Source of the DNA: Acidimicrobiales bacterium
Lineage (GTDB): Bacteria > Actinomycetota > Acidimicrobiia > Acidimicrobiales > Aldehydirespiratoraceae
Length of the DNA: 38,402 nt
Direction of reading: 5' to 3'
NCBI GenBank assembly: GCA_029263235.1
Contig: JAJCXW010000165.1
Location: forward strand, 1 to 38,402
Each line of letters begins with the position of its first letter. Position 1 is the first letter of the stretch. A program made the translations under genes and the position numbers. Below are positions 1 through 8,758 of this stretch, piece after piece. The notes beneath the pieces were generated by a model. That model was not told the origin of the DNA. It made no database searches and worked only from the letters and a program-made list of their open reading frames with translations.

Positions 1-57
1 AATCCCTGCTTCCACGGGGCAATCGCTTCGGTAGATGGCACGGAAGGCAGCGGTTTC

Positions 58-630
58 ATGGCCACAGCAAAGAAGTCAGCTACGAAGAAGACCGTCGCGA
101 AAAAGACACCCGCGAAGAAGGCTCCTGCGAAGAAGTCAGCCGTGAAGAAGCCGGTTGCGAAGAAGGCCCCGGCGAAGAAGGCCGCGGCAAGGAAGACACC
201 CGCGAAGAAGGCTCCTGCGAAGAAGGCAGCCAAGAAGAAGGGTCGGGCCAAGAGCCCGCTGGGGAAGAAGTTCATCGACAAGATGAAGGACCGCCTCATC
301 GAAGAGCGTGGCAAGTACCTCCAGACTTCTGAGGACATGAAGGCCGAAGCTGATTCGCTCTTCGCCGACCGCGAGCCAGGCGACGTGCAGTTCGACGAGG
401 AGTCAGGCGAAGGCGACACCCTTGCAGTGGAACGCGAACGGGGGTTGGCGCTGTCGGCTCAAGCCCAGTCGGCCGTGGAACAGATCGACGACGCTCTCGC
501 CAGGATCGCCGCCGGCAGCTACGGAATCTGTGTGACCTCGGGACTACCAATTCCCAAGGAACGCCTCGACGCGATTCCGTGGGCCTCCGAGCGGGTGGAG
601 GTCAAGGTCGGTGGATTGTCTCGTCGCTGA
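58..630 (+). CDS. TraR/DksA-family protein with long N-terminal Lys/Ala/Pro-rich (histone H1-like) tail; degenerate zinc finger
   Basis: ORF 190 aa; C-terminal [29 protein letters not shown] matches the DksA/TraR finger region; N-terminal AKKxPAKK repeats; immediately upstream of lspA-rluD, as I recall for other actinobacteria. Confidence 0.85.
   Translation: MATAKKSATKKTVAKKTPAKKAPAKKSAVKKPVAKKAPAKKAAARKTPAKKAPAKKAAKKKGRAKSPLGKKFIDKMKDRLIEERGKYLQTSEDMKAEADSLFADREPGDVQFDEESGEGDTLAVERERGLALSAQAQSAVEQIDDALARIAAGSYGICVTSGLPIPKERLDAIPWASERVEVKVGGLSRR
103..225 (+). repeat. Internal direct repeat: 33-bp exact copies aagacacccgcgaagaaggctcctgcgaagaag at 103-135 and 193-225, within a broader AAGAAG-rich array
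   Basis: Read directly in the sequence; period 90 bp; encodes [11 protein letters not shown] twice. Confidence 0.9.
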
Positions 631-1126
631 ATCCCGCTCTGAGCGAGCCGATGAGAGCGACCCTCAGAGCCGAAGAGTCGGAATTGCGGCCGCCGCCGCG
701 AGTGCCATCTTGATCGTCGATCAGGTCACGAAGACCTGGGCCCAGTCCGATCTGGCCGATGGCCGACTCCAGGATGTCGTCGGTCCCTTGCACTTCCGCC
801 TCGTCCACAACTCAGGATCCGCCTTTGGCATCGGTAACGGTCTCGGGCCGTTCATAGCGGTGGTGGCCGTGATGGCTGCGGGCGGTCTTCTCTGGTACTC
901 GAGAAAGATCGTGTCGATTCCGTGTTTGGTCGCTCTGGGCACCATCACCGGCGGAGCGCTCGGCAACTTCCTCGACCGAGCATTTCGGAACGAGCCGGGA
1001 TTCCTGTCCGGTGCTGTTGTCGATTTCATCGACCTCACCTGGTGGCCGGTCTTCAATATTGCCGACATGGCGATCGCGCTCGGAGGGGTGGCCTTTGTGT
1101 TGCTGGCCTCGAGGACAGCCAGTTGA
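611..1126 (+). CDS. lspA: Lipoprotein signal peptidase (signal peptidase II)
   Basis: Motifs [38 protein letters not shown] and FNIADMAI typical of LspA; GTG start overlaps the upstream CDS end. Confidence 0.93.
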   Translation: MDCLVAESRSERADESDPQSRRVGIAAAAASAILIVDQVTKTWAQSDLADGRLQDVVGPLHFRLVHNSGSAFGIGNGLGPFIAVVAVMAAGGLLWYSRKIVSIPCLVALGTITGGALGNFLDRAFRNEPGFLSGAVVDFIDLTWWPVFNIADMAIALGGVAFVLLASRTAS

Positions 1127-2043
1127 GCCGCACTCTGACCGAGATGGTGCCCGAAGGCCTGTCGGGCGAACGGGTGGATCGCACCGTGGCCATGCTGGCC
1201 GACGTGAGCAGATCGGTGGCCTCTCGCCTGATCGAGCAGGGGGCGGTGACGTTGAACGAGAAGGTGGTGGCCTCAGGCTCTGCCCGTGTGAGTCCCGGCG
1301 AGACGATCGTGATCGATCTGCCCGACCTGACTGATCCATCGCCACGGGCCGACGACACCATCGAGTTCGGCGTCATCCACGAGGACGAACATGTGGTGGT
1401 GGTCGACAAGCCGGCATGGTTGGTGGTGCATCCCGGTGCCGGTAACCCGGACTCGACACTTGTCAACGGGATTCTGGCTCGCTACCCAGAGATCGCATCG
1501 GTGGGCGAGTCCCACCGGCCGGGAATCGTGCACCGACTCGATCGCGGCACCTCGGGACTGCTGGTGGTGGCGCGAACGGCCGGGGCCCACGCCGGCCTCG
1601 TAGAGCAGATGAGCCTCCACGAGCCCGAACGGATCTACACGGCACTCGTTTGGGGGAACCTCGACACACCGGAGGGTGTGATCGATGCGCCGATCGGTAG
1701 ATCGACCCGCCATCCCACACGCATGACCGTGGTTCAAGGGGGACGACCCGCTATCACCAGGTATTCGGTTGATCAAACGTTCGACGAGCCTCTTCCCACC
1801 ACGCTCCTCACGTGCCAGTTGGAGACTGGTCGTACCCATCAGATTCGTGTTCACCTCAGCGCCATCGGCCATCCGGTGGTTGGTGATCGCGACTACGGCG
1901 GTGGTCGCCCCGGCATCGATCCGGGACGTCCGTTCCTGCACGCGCGCAGTCTCACCTTCCGTCACCCGATCGGAGGCGAGACAGTGGAGGCACAATCTCC
2001 CTTGCCTGACGACCTGACCGAGGTCCTGAACTCACTCAGTTGA
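1123..2043 (+). CDS. rluD: RluD-family 23S rRNA pseudouridine synthase
   Basis: S4-like N-terminus, GIVHRLDRGTSGLLVVARTA catalytic motif, ETGRTHQIRVHLSAIGHPVVGD; TTG start at 1123 overlapping the lspA stop (ATG at 1144 is the alternative); the ORF-track start at 922 is too long. Confidence 0.9.
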   Translation: MSRTLTEMVPEGLSGERVDRTVAMLADVSRSVASRLIEQGAVTLNEKVVASGSARVSPGETIVIDLPDLTDPSPRADDTIEFGVIHEDEHVVVVDKPAWLVVHPGAGNPDSTLVNGILARYPEIASVGESHRPGIVHRLDRGTSGLLVVARTAGAHAGLVEQMSLHEPERIYTALVWGNLDTPEGVIDAPIGRSTRHPTRMTVVQGGRPAITRYSVDQTFDEPLPTTLLTCQLETGRTHQIRVHLSAIGHPVVGDRDYGGGRPGIDPGRPFLHARSLTFRHPIGGETVEAQSPLPDDLTEVLNSLS

Positions 2044-2064
2044 GCCGAGGTTCGGATGCGGGTT

Positions 2065-2511
2065 TCAGCTGGGGCCGGGATCGGGCCAGTCGGCGTTGCC
2101 TCGGGCCATCACCGCGATCTGAGCGAGGGTGAAGGAGTCCAAGAACTCCCGCATGTGGGATCCGGCCGCTCCCCAGATGGTGAGAAGAACACATTGCCCT
2201 TCGTGGTCGCAGGCCCCGTCGGTGTGAGGTTCACCGAAATCTCCGGCCGTGATGGGGCCGTCGACCGCCCTCACGATTTCCGAGAGCTTGATCTGGTCGG
2301 GGTCGCGCGCGAGAACGTAGCCACCGCCCACCCCTCTCTTCGAGCGGACGATTCCCGCTCCCTTGAGAGCAAGCAGGATTTGTTCGAGATATGGCTGGGG
2401 AAGAGATGTGCGTTCAGCGATCTCGCGCACCGAGGTTGGTGTCTCCTCGGTGTGGAGGGCTAGCGAAAGCAGGGCTCTCGCCGCATAATCTCCTCGGGTC
2501 GACACCCGCAT
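2065..2511 (-). CDS. Rrf2-family transcriptional regulator (IscR/NsrR-like)
   Basis: MRVSTRGDYAARALLSLA, SLPQPYLEQILLALKGAGIVRSKRGVGGGYVLAR winged helix; CDHEGQC segment in the cluster-ligand region. Confidence 0.92.
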   Translation of the reverse strand: MRVSTRGDYAARALLSLALHTEETPTSVREIAERTSLPQPYLEQILLALKGAGIVRSKRGVGGGYVLARDPDQIKLSEIVRAVDGPITAGDFGEPHTDGACDHEGQCVLLTIWGAAGSHMREFLDSFTLAQIAVMARGNADWPDPGPS

Positions 2512-2517
2512 GCGTGC

Positions 2518-2523
2518 ATACTA
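2518..2523 (-). promoter_or_regulatory. Putative -10 element TAGTAT, 6 nt before the ATG of the Rrf2 gene (leaderless)
   Basis: Minus strand reads TTAGTAT-GCACGC-ATG. Confidence 0.55.
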
Positions 2524-2579
2524 ACCATGCTTCTCCGGTGGGCACGCAATGAGTGTTCGCCTTCGTCGTGAGGATTCGT

Positions 2580-3683
2580 ATGGATGACCAACACCCGATC
2601 GTTCCTCGATTCGGAGCCGATTGCGTAACGGGACTGATCCCGGCTCTGCTGGACCCCGATGCCCCTCGTTTCGACGCGGTGCCGGTCGAGGTGATCGACG
2701 CACGGTCTGTCGTGGTGCTGGTCGTGGACGGTCTCGGTTGGCTGCAACTCCAGGAACGACATCACCTCGCTCCCACTATTTCAGCGATGTCCGGGGGAGA
2801 GGTCACCACAGTCGCCCCGTCGACCACAGCGGCCGCGCTCACATCGATCGTCACCGGCGCTGCTCCGGGCCGCCACGGGGTGGTCGGCTACCGAATCGAT
2901 GTCGACGGACAGGTGCTCAACACGCTGCGGTGGTCCACGCCACGAGGCGACGCTCGTTCATCGATCGTTCCGGAGGACTTCCAGACCGTCGAGCCCTTTT
3001 TCGGTCAGCGGCCTGTGGTGGTCCAGAACGCAGGATTCGCCGGCACCGGCTTCACCCGCGCCCACCTCGCGGAAGTTCGTCATCACGGATGGCGCACCCT
3101 GCCGACGCTCTCGGTCGAGGTTCGTCAGGCGGTGTCGGCGGGGGAACCCTTCGTCTACGCGTACTACGACGGGATCGACAAGATCGCCCACGAGTTCGGA
3201 TTCGGAGAGCACTACGACGCCGAGTTGGTGGCGGTCGACAACTTGGTGGCCGAGATGATGATGGTGTTGCCACGCGGGACAGCGATCGTGGTCACGGCCG
3301 ACCATGGCCTCGTCGATTGCAGCGATGGCAAGGTGTCCTTGGCGACCGATCTCGCACCGCTGATCGACCGACAGTCCGGAGAGGCAAGGTTCAGGTGGCT
3401 ACATGCCACCGCCGGGCGCAGCCGCGAACTTCTCCAAGCCGCGTCCGAGGCCCATCTCGACACCGCATGGGTGAGATCGACTGAGCAGATGATCGACGAA
3501 GGTTGGTTCGGACCCGTCGTCACCGACATCGCGAGGTCGCGGCTGGGTGATGTGGCCTTGGTTGCCAAGGAGAGCCACTGGTTCGCCGACTCCACCGACA
3601 GCGGCCGGATCAAGCTGATCGGGCGCCATGGATCGCTGACCGCCGAGGAGATGTTTGTGCCGATGCTCAGCTTCGTATCCTGA
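2580..3683 (+). CDS. Alkaline-phosphatase-superfamily / nucleotide pyrophosphatase-like protein
   Basis: VVLVVDGLGWLQL, TVAPSTTAAALTSIVTGAAPGRHGVVGYR, YAYYDGIDKIAHEFG, VVTADHGLVD metal-binding motifs; ATG at 2580 preceded by GAGGA. Confidence 0.85.
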   Translation: MDDQHPIVPRFGADCVTGLIPALLDPDAPRFDAVPVEVIDARSVVVLVVDGLGWLQLQERHHLAPTISAMSGGEVTTVAPSTTAAALTSIVTGAAPGRHGVVGYRIDVDGQVLNTLRWSTPRGDARSSIVPEDFQTVEPFFGQRPVVVQNAGFAGTGFTRAHLAEVRHHGWRTLPTLSVEVRQAVSAGEPFVYAYYDGIDKIAHEFGFGEHYDAELVAVDNLVAEMMMVLPRGTAIVVTADHGLVDCSDGKVSLATDLAPLIDRQSGEARFRWLHATAGRSRELLQAASEAHLDTAWVRSTEQMIDEGWFGPVVTDIARSRLGDVALVAKESHWFADSTDSGRIKLIGRHGSLTAEEMFVPMLSFVS

Positions 3684-3716
3684 TCTCAACCTCGTAGTAC
3701 CCCGAAAGGACCCCCA

Positions 3717-4280
3717 GTGTCAGATGCCAGTACTCCCGGCGACGACTCCACGACGTCGAGCCCATCCAACGGGGACGACTCCGCGGAGGTCACCGCGATA
3801 ACCGATCGTCCCGAGATTCTCGAGGACGACGGACCACCGGCCGATGACGACTCTGTCGACGAGACGGTCGACCATCCGGCCAAGGTCATGCGAATCGGCT
3901 CGATGATGAAACAGTTGCTCGATGAGGTGCGCTCGGCCACTCTCGATGAAGCCAGTCGCGGCCGGCTGAGGGAGATCTACGACCAGTCAGTGGGGGAGCT
4001 GGGGTCGGCGCTGTCGCCCGACCTTCGCGACGAACTCGGCCGGTTGGTGCTGCCCTTCACTGGAACTGAGATTCCGTCGGCGCCAGAGCTTCAGATTGCC
4101 CAGGCCCAACTGGTGGGATGGCTCGAAGGCTTGGTGCAGGGAATGCAGGCGATGCTGTTCGCCCAACAAATGGCGGCCCAACAACAGCTGGCAACGATGC
4201 GCGGTGCGATCGGGCCCGGACCCGGCGGCGAACCGGTTGCCCAGCAGCAATCCGATCCGGCCCACGGCACCTATCTCTGA
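3717..4280 (+). CDS. bpa: Bacterial proteasome activator (Bpa/PafE) family protein
   Basis: HPAKVMRIGSMMKQLLDEVRSATLDEASRGRLREIYDQSVGELGSALSPDLRDELGRLVLPF and AQAQLVGWLEGLVQGMQAMLFAQQMAAQ match the Bpa core as recalled; C-terminus HGTYL; GTG start after AAAGGA. Confidence 0.85.
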   Translation: MSDASTPGDDSTTSSPSNGDDSAEVTAITDRPEILEDDGPPADDDSVDETVDHPAKVMRIGSMMKQLLDEVRSATLDEASRGRLREIYDQSVGELGSALSPDLRDELGRLVLPFTGTEIPSAPELQIAQAQLVGWLEGLVQGMQAMLFAQQMAAQQQLATMRGAIGPGPGGEPVAQQQSDPAHGTYL

Positions 4281-4328
4281 ACGCTCTGAGCCAGGGGTGG
4301 ACAACTCCCACGGCCGCCGATATGTTCG

Positions 4329-4348
4329 GAATCACATGCTTGTGATTC
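4329..4348. promoter_or_regulatory. Perfect 8-bp inverted repeat GAATCACA-TGCT-TGTGATTC upstream of dnaE
   Basis: Read directly; no T-tract follows, so operator-like rather than terminator-like. Confidence 0.5.
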
Positions 4349-4378
4349 GTCCACAGGACGTCCACAGGGTTGTTCACA
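4347..4378 (+). promoter_or_regulatory. Three co-oriented DnaA-box-like 9-mers: TCGTCCACA (4347), ACGTCCACA (4358), TTGTTCACA (4370)
   Basis: 8/9, 7/9 and 8/9 matches to actinobacterial TTGTCCACA, at 11- and 12-bp spacing; a fourth on the minus strand (TTGTCCACC) at 4296-4304. Confidence 0.45.
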
Positions 4379-4403
4379 TCTCAGCGGAGGCCGTGTAATC
4401 AAG

Positions 4404-7400
4404 ATGGGAAAATCATTCACCCATCTTCACGTTCACACCGAGTACTCGATGCTCGACGGGGCCTCGCGCCTCGACGACGTCATCGCCGCGGCGGCCGCCG
4501 ATGGACAGCCGGCACTCGGGATCACCGATCACGGAAACATGTACGGGGTCCTCGATTTCTACCGTGGCTGCCACGACGCCGGTATCAAGCCGATCATCGG
4601 CACCGAGGCCTATATGGCCCACGACTCGAGATTCGAACGTCCGAATCGCCGTGGCAAGATGGACGACTCGGGGGGTGACACCGATGGCGGACGAAAGCTC
4701 TACTACCACCTGACGTTGCTGGCCGAGTCCAACGCCGGCTACAAGAACCTGATCAAGCTCTCCAGCCGGGCCTTCATGGAGGGCTACTACTACAAGCCCC
4801 GCGTCGACTGGGAGACTCTCGCTGAGCATTCCGAGGGGCTCATCGCCACCACCGGTTGCCTCGGAGGTCACGTCCTGCAGTCGTTGATACGAGGCGACGA
4901 AAAGGGTGCACTCGAAAAGGCCGCCCGGCTCCAGGACATATTCGGACGCGACAATCTCTTCGTTGAGATCCAGGACCACGGCATCCCCGAGCAGCACCGA
5001 ACCAATCCGAAGTTGCTCGAGATCTCTCGGAAGATCAACGCACCGTTGCTGGCCACCAACGACAGCCACTACACCCACCGTGAAGGCGCCGAGGGTCACG
5101 ACGCGTTGCTGTGCGTGCAAACCGGGTCGCTGCTCAGCGACACCGACCGGCTGAAGTTTCACGGAGACGAGCACTATCTGAAATCGGCAGGGGAGATGAG
5201 ACGCCTCTTCTCCGAGGTCGAGTCCTCGTGCGACAACTCCCTCTGGATCGCCGAACGGGCCGACGTCACCATCGAGTTCGGAAAGCCTCAGCTCCCTGAG
5301 TTTCCGTTGCCCGAAGGCTTCGACAACGACCGCGACTACCTACTCCATCTCACCATGGAGGGAGCGAAGAAGCGGTGGGGAGACCCCGTACCCGACCACG
5401 TCGTTGAGCGCCTCGCCTACGAACTCGATGTGATCAACAACATGGGGTTCGCTTCCTACTTCATCATCACCTGGGATCTCATCAAGTACGCACGTGATCG
5501 CGAGATCCGGGTCGGGCCGGGCCGCGGTTCGGCCGCCGGCTGTGCGGTGGCCTATTCGCTCTGGATCACCGACCTCGACCCGATTCGCTACGACCTGCTC
5601 TTCGAACGCTTCCTCAATCCCTCACGACTGTCGATGCCCGACATCGACATGGACTTCGACACCCGTTTCCGCGACGACATGATCCGCTACGCGGCGTCTC
5701 GCTACGGCCGAGACAACGTTGCCCAGATCATCACGTTCAGCCAGATAAAGGCGCGCGCCGCGGTGCGTGACGCCGCCCGGGTGTTGGGTTACCCCTATGC
5801 GATGGGCGACAGGGTTGCCAAGGCCATGCCGCCTTTGGTGATGGGGCGCGACACTCCGCTGAAGTACTGCCTCGAGGAAAGCCCGAAATATCTCGACGGC
5901 TACAAGGCGGCGGCCGAGCTCCGCGATATGGCTGCCACCGACGCAGATGTGGCGCGGGTTGTCGAGGTGGCCAGAGGCCTCGAGGGAATGAGGCGTCAGG
6001 ACGGAATCCATGCCGCGGCGGTGGTGATCACCAAGGAACCACTCACCGAATACATGCCGATTCAGCGCAAACCTGAATCCGGCAAGGACATCAGCGAAGT
6101 GCCGGTGGTGACGCAGTACGAAATGCATGGGGTGGAAAATCTCGGCCTGCTCAAGATGGATTTCCTGGGGTTGCGAAACCTTGATGTGATCACCGACTGT
6201 CTGGTGCTGATCAAGGCGACCACCGGGATCGAACTCGACATCGACAACGTTGATCTCACCGACGAACCGACCTTCGAGTTGCTCCGACGGGGTGAGACCA
6301 TCGGTGTCTTCCAACTCGAGTCGGGTCCGATGAGGGCCCTGATTCGAGCTCTCGCGCCCACTTCGTTCGACGACGTCGCGGCCCTTGTGGCGCTGTATCG
6401 GCCCGGGCCGATGAGCGCCAACATGCACTACGACTACGCCGACCGCAAGAACGGACGAAAGCCCGTCGAGTTCTTCCATGAAGATGCTCGCGAGATCCTA
6501 AGCGACACCTACGGCCTGATGATCTATCAGGAATCGGTGATGCGGGTCGCACAGAAGTTCGCCGGCTACTCGCTGGCGCAAGCCGACTCCCTGCGAAAGG
6601 CATGCGGCAAGAAGGATCGCGAGATCATGGCCAAGGAACGGGCCGGATTCGTGCAGGGCTGCGCCGAGGCGAACTACGGAGAAACGCTCGGTACCGAGCT
6701 ATTCGACGTGATCGAGAAGTTTGCCGACTACGCCTTCAACAAGAGCCACTCCTTCGGCTACGGCTACATCGCCTACCAAATCGCCTACCTCAAGGCCAAC
6801 TATCCGGTTGAGTACCTAGCGGCGCTGCTCACCAGCGTGAAGAGCAAGCTCGAAACCGCGGCCGTCTACCTCAACGAGTGCCGCATCATGGGTATCGAGG
6901 TTGAAGTCGCTGACATCAACCGGTCGGACTCCGACTTCACCCCCGAGCCCGACCAGACCCCGGGAGCAGATTCACCGGGCCGGATCGTCTTCGGCTTGTC
7001 GGCGGTACGCAACGTCGGCGTTGGATTCGTGGCTCGCGTGATCGAAGAACGCGATGCCAACGGACCGTTCGAGTCATTCAACGAGTTCGTGGAGCGGGTC
7101 GATCTGGAGGCGCTCAACAAGCGAACCATTGAATCGTTGATCAAAGCCGGGGCTTTCGACTCATTGGGTCATCCCCGAAAGGGCCTTCTGCAGGTCTTCG
7201 AGCACATCGTCGATCTCACGGCCAAGCGACGGCGTGAGCACGATATGGGAGTCATGTCGCTGTTCGGGGATCTCGACGAGACGCCGACATTCGAGGAGCG
7301 GCCGTCGATCCCCGATGTGGAATTCGACAAGATGCCGAAGCTCGCCCACGAGAAGGAAATGCTCGGCCTCTATATCTCTGACCACCCGCTATTGGGCATC

Positions 7401-7940
7401 GAATCCCTGATTCGACGCAAGGCCGACTGCACGGTCACCGAGATGGCCGACCTCTCCGACGGATCGATTCGTCGGGTCGGTGGAGTCATCACCAACCTCC
7501 AACGCAAGTGGACTCGGGCCGGCGAACTGATGGCGGTCTTCGAACTCGAGGACCTGGGAGGTTCGGTCGAGGCGATGGTGTTTCCACGAACGATGCAGGA
7601 GCACGGCCCCAAACTGGCCGACGATGCCATCGTGCTCATCAGGGGACGAGTCGAGAACCGTGACGATCTGCCGAAACTGTTTGTGCAGGACATCGAGGTG
7701 GTCGAAGATCTGAGCAACGCTGCACCGGTGCGGGTGAAGCTCAGTCCTGAGAATCAGCGGGAGTCCTGCATCGCCGATCTCAAGGCGATTCTGGCAGCCC
7801 ACCCCGGCGATTCGCCGGTTGAACTACACCTGAGCGAACAGCAAGTAGTTCGACTTCCAGACGAATACGCGGTCAACAACGCCAACGGTGTGATCGCCGA
7901 ACTCCGGGTGTTGCTCGGGTCGGATTCCATCCTGATCTGA
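4404..7940 (+). CDS. dnaE: DNA polymerase III subunit alpha
   Basis: 1178 aa; PHP domain FTHLHVHTEYSMLDGA...GITDHGNMYG; GPGRGSAAG; MPDIDMDFD catalytic aspartates; SFGYGYIAYQIAYLKANYP. Confidence 0.98.
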   Translation: MGKSFTHLHVHTEYSMLDGASRLDDVIAAAAADGQPALGITDHGNMYGVLDFYRGCHDAGIKPIIGTEAYMAHDSRFERPNRRGKMDDSGGDTDGGRKLYYHLTLLAESNAGYKNLIKLSSRAFMEGYYYKPRVDWETLAEHSEGLIATTGCLGGHVLQSLIRGDEKGALEKAARLQDIFGRDNLFVEIQDHGIPEQHRTNPKLLEISRKINAPLLATNDSHYTHREGAEGHDALLCVQTGSLLSDTDRLKFHGDEHYLKSAGEMRRLFSEVESSCDNSLWIAERADVTIEFGKPQLPEFPLPEGFDNDRDYLLHLTMEGAKKRWGDPVPDHVVERLAYELDVINNMGFASYFIITWDLIKYARDREIRVGPGRGSAAGCAVAYSLWITDLDPIRYDLLFERFLNPSRLSMPDIDMDFDTRFRDDMIRYAASRYGRDNVAQIITFSQIKARAAVRDAARVLGYPYAMGDRVAKAMPPLVMGRDTPLKYCLEESPKYLDGYKAAAELRDMAATDADVARVVEVARGLEGMRRQDGIHAAAVVITKEPLTEYMPIQRKPESGKDISEVPVVTQYEMHGVENLGLLKMDFLGLRNLDVITDCLVLIKATTGIELDIDNVDLTDEPTFELLRRGETIGVFQLESGPMRALIRALAPTSFDDVAALVALYRPGPMSANMHYDYADRKNGRKPVEFFHEDAREILSDTYGLMIYQESVMRVAQKFAGYSLAQADSLRKACGKKDREIMAKERAGFVQGCAEANYGETLGTELFDVIEKFADYAFNKSHSFGYGYIAYQIAYLKANYPVEYLAALLTSVKSKLETAAVYLNECRIMGIEVEVADINRSDSDFTPEPDQTPGADSPGRIVFGLSAVRNVGVGFVARVIEERDANGPFESFNEFVERVDLEALNKRTIESLIKAGAFDSLGHPRKGLLQVFEHIVDLTAKRRREHDMGVMSLFGDLDETPTFEERPSIPDVEFDKMPKLAHEKEMLGLYISDHPLLGIESLIRRKADCTVTEMADLSDGSIRRVGGVITNLQRKWTRAGELMAVFELEDLGGSVEAMVFPRTMQEHGPKLADDAIVLIRGRVENRDDLPKLFVQDIEVVEDLSNAAPVRVKLSPENQRESCIADLKAILAAHPGDSPVELHLSEQQVVRLPDEYAVNNANGVIAELRVLLGSDSILI

Positions 7941-7956
7941 GCGTTCCGCATCGCTC

Positions 7957-7971
7957 CAACTCGCCGAGTTG
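7957..7971. promoter_or_regulatory. 15-bp perfect odd palindrome CAACTCG-C-CGAGTTG just after dnaE
   Basis: Read directly; 1-nt centre favours protein binding over a hairpin terminator. Confidence 0.4.
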
Positions 7972-8052
7972 TCGTATTCCGCGGATGTGAAGTTGCGAAA
8001 CGAGTCGAAAGACTGTGAACTGTATGGGTCCGTTTCGGCGATTTTGGGGAGC

Positions 8053-8730
8053 ATGGCTGCAGTGGCGATCGAGGTAGAAACCAGAGACTGCACGAGCCTG
8101 ACTGATGCAGAGTTGGCCGAAATGGCCGACCTTTGCGCCGGTTCTCCCAACGCTTACGAGGTTGGACTGCTCTCGAAGCAGGTAGAGGAATGGGTCCTTG
8201 TGGCTGTAGCGACCGAGTCGGGAAAGGTTCGCGGGTTCTCGTATTGCACCCTCGAGCGAATCGGTGGCACTCCCAGCTTGTTGATCGGGGCGGCGCACAC
8301 CTGTCGCAACTCCAAACGCGACACGGTCCTGCGAGCAATGGTCACTGACCAGCTCCGACGATCAGTGTTGGCGTTCCCCGACGAAGATGTCTTGGTCGGC
8401 TGCCAGCTGAACGATCCTTCGGGATTCGAGGCCTACAAGACTCTCGACGATGTCGTGCCCCGTCCCGGCCACAAGGCTTCGGGCGAGGAACGAGCGTGGG
8501 GTCGACGCCTGGCCAAGCGGTTCGGTATCGGGACGGCCTCCTATGAGGATCGTGCCTTCACCGTCAGGGGCCACGGCCAGCAGGCAACGGTGCTCGATCA
8601 CGAGAGCTCCAAGCCCGAGAAGATTTCGGCCGAAGTGGCCGCACAGTTCGACGGCCTCGATGTGGCCGCCGGCGACGCCCTGATCGCGTTCGGCTGGGCC
8701 ATGGCAGAGGATCTCGAGAAGCTTCTCTGA
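8053..8730 (+). CDS. Hypothetical protein, possibly GNAT-like in its N-terminal half
   Basis: ATG at 8053 preceded by GGGGAG; the upstream ORF start 7969 lies in apparent intergenic sequence; weak family resemblance only. Confidence 0.6.
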   Translation: MAAVAIEVETRDCTSLTDAELAEMADLCAGSPNAYEVGLLSKQVEEWVLVAVATESGKVRGFSYCTLERIGGTPSLLIGAAHTCRNSKRDTVLRAMVTDQLRRSVLAFPDEDVLVGCQLNDPSGFEAYKTLDDVVPRPGHKASGEERAWGRRLAKRFGIGTASYEDRAFTVRGHGQQATVLDHESSKPEKISAEVAAQFDGLDVAAGDALIAFGWAMAEDLEKLL

Positions 8731-8758
8731 TCGGTGCATCCCTCCGTGTCGGGCCACC

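Noticed and set aside
64-250. AAGAAG-rich tandem repeats as a CRISPR or non-coding satellite
   Set aside because: In-frame coding repeats (AKKxPAKK) with no unique spacers; explained by a Lys-rich protein tail.
922-1122. Long N-terminal extension of the RluD ORF
   Set aside because: Overlaps lspA in another frame; RluD homology begins near 1123-1144.
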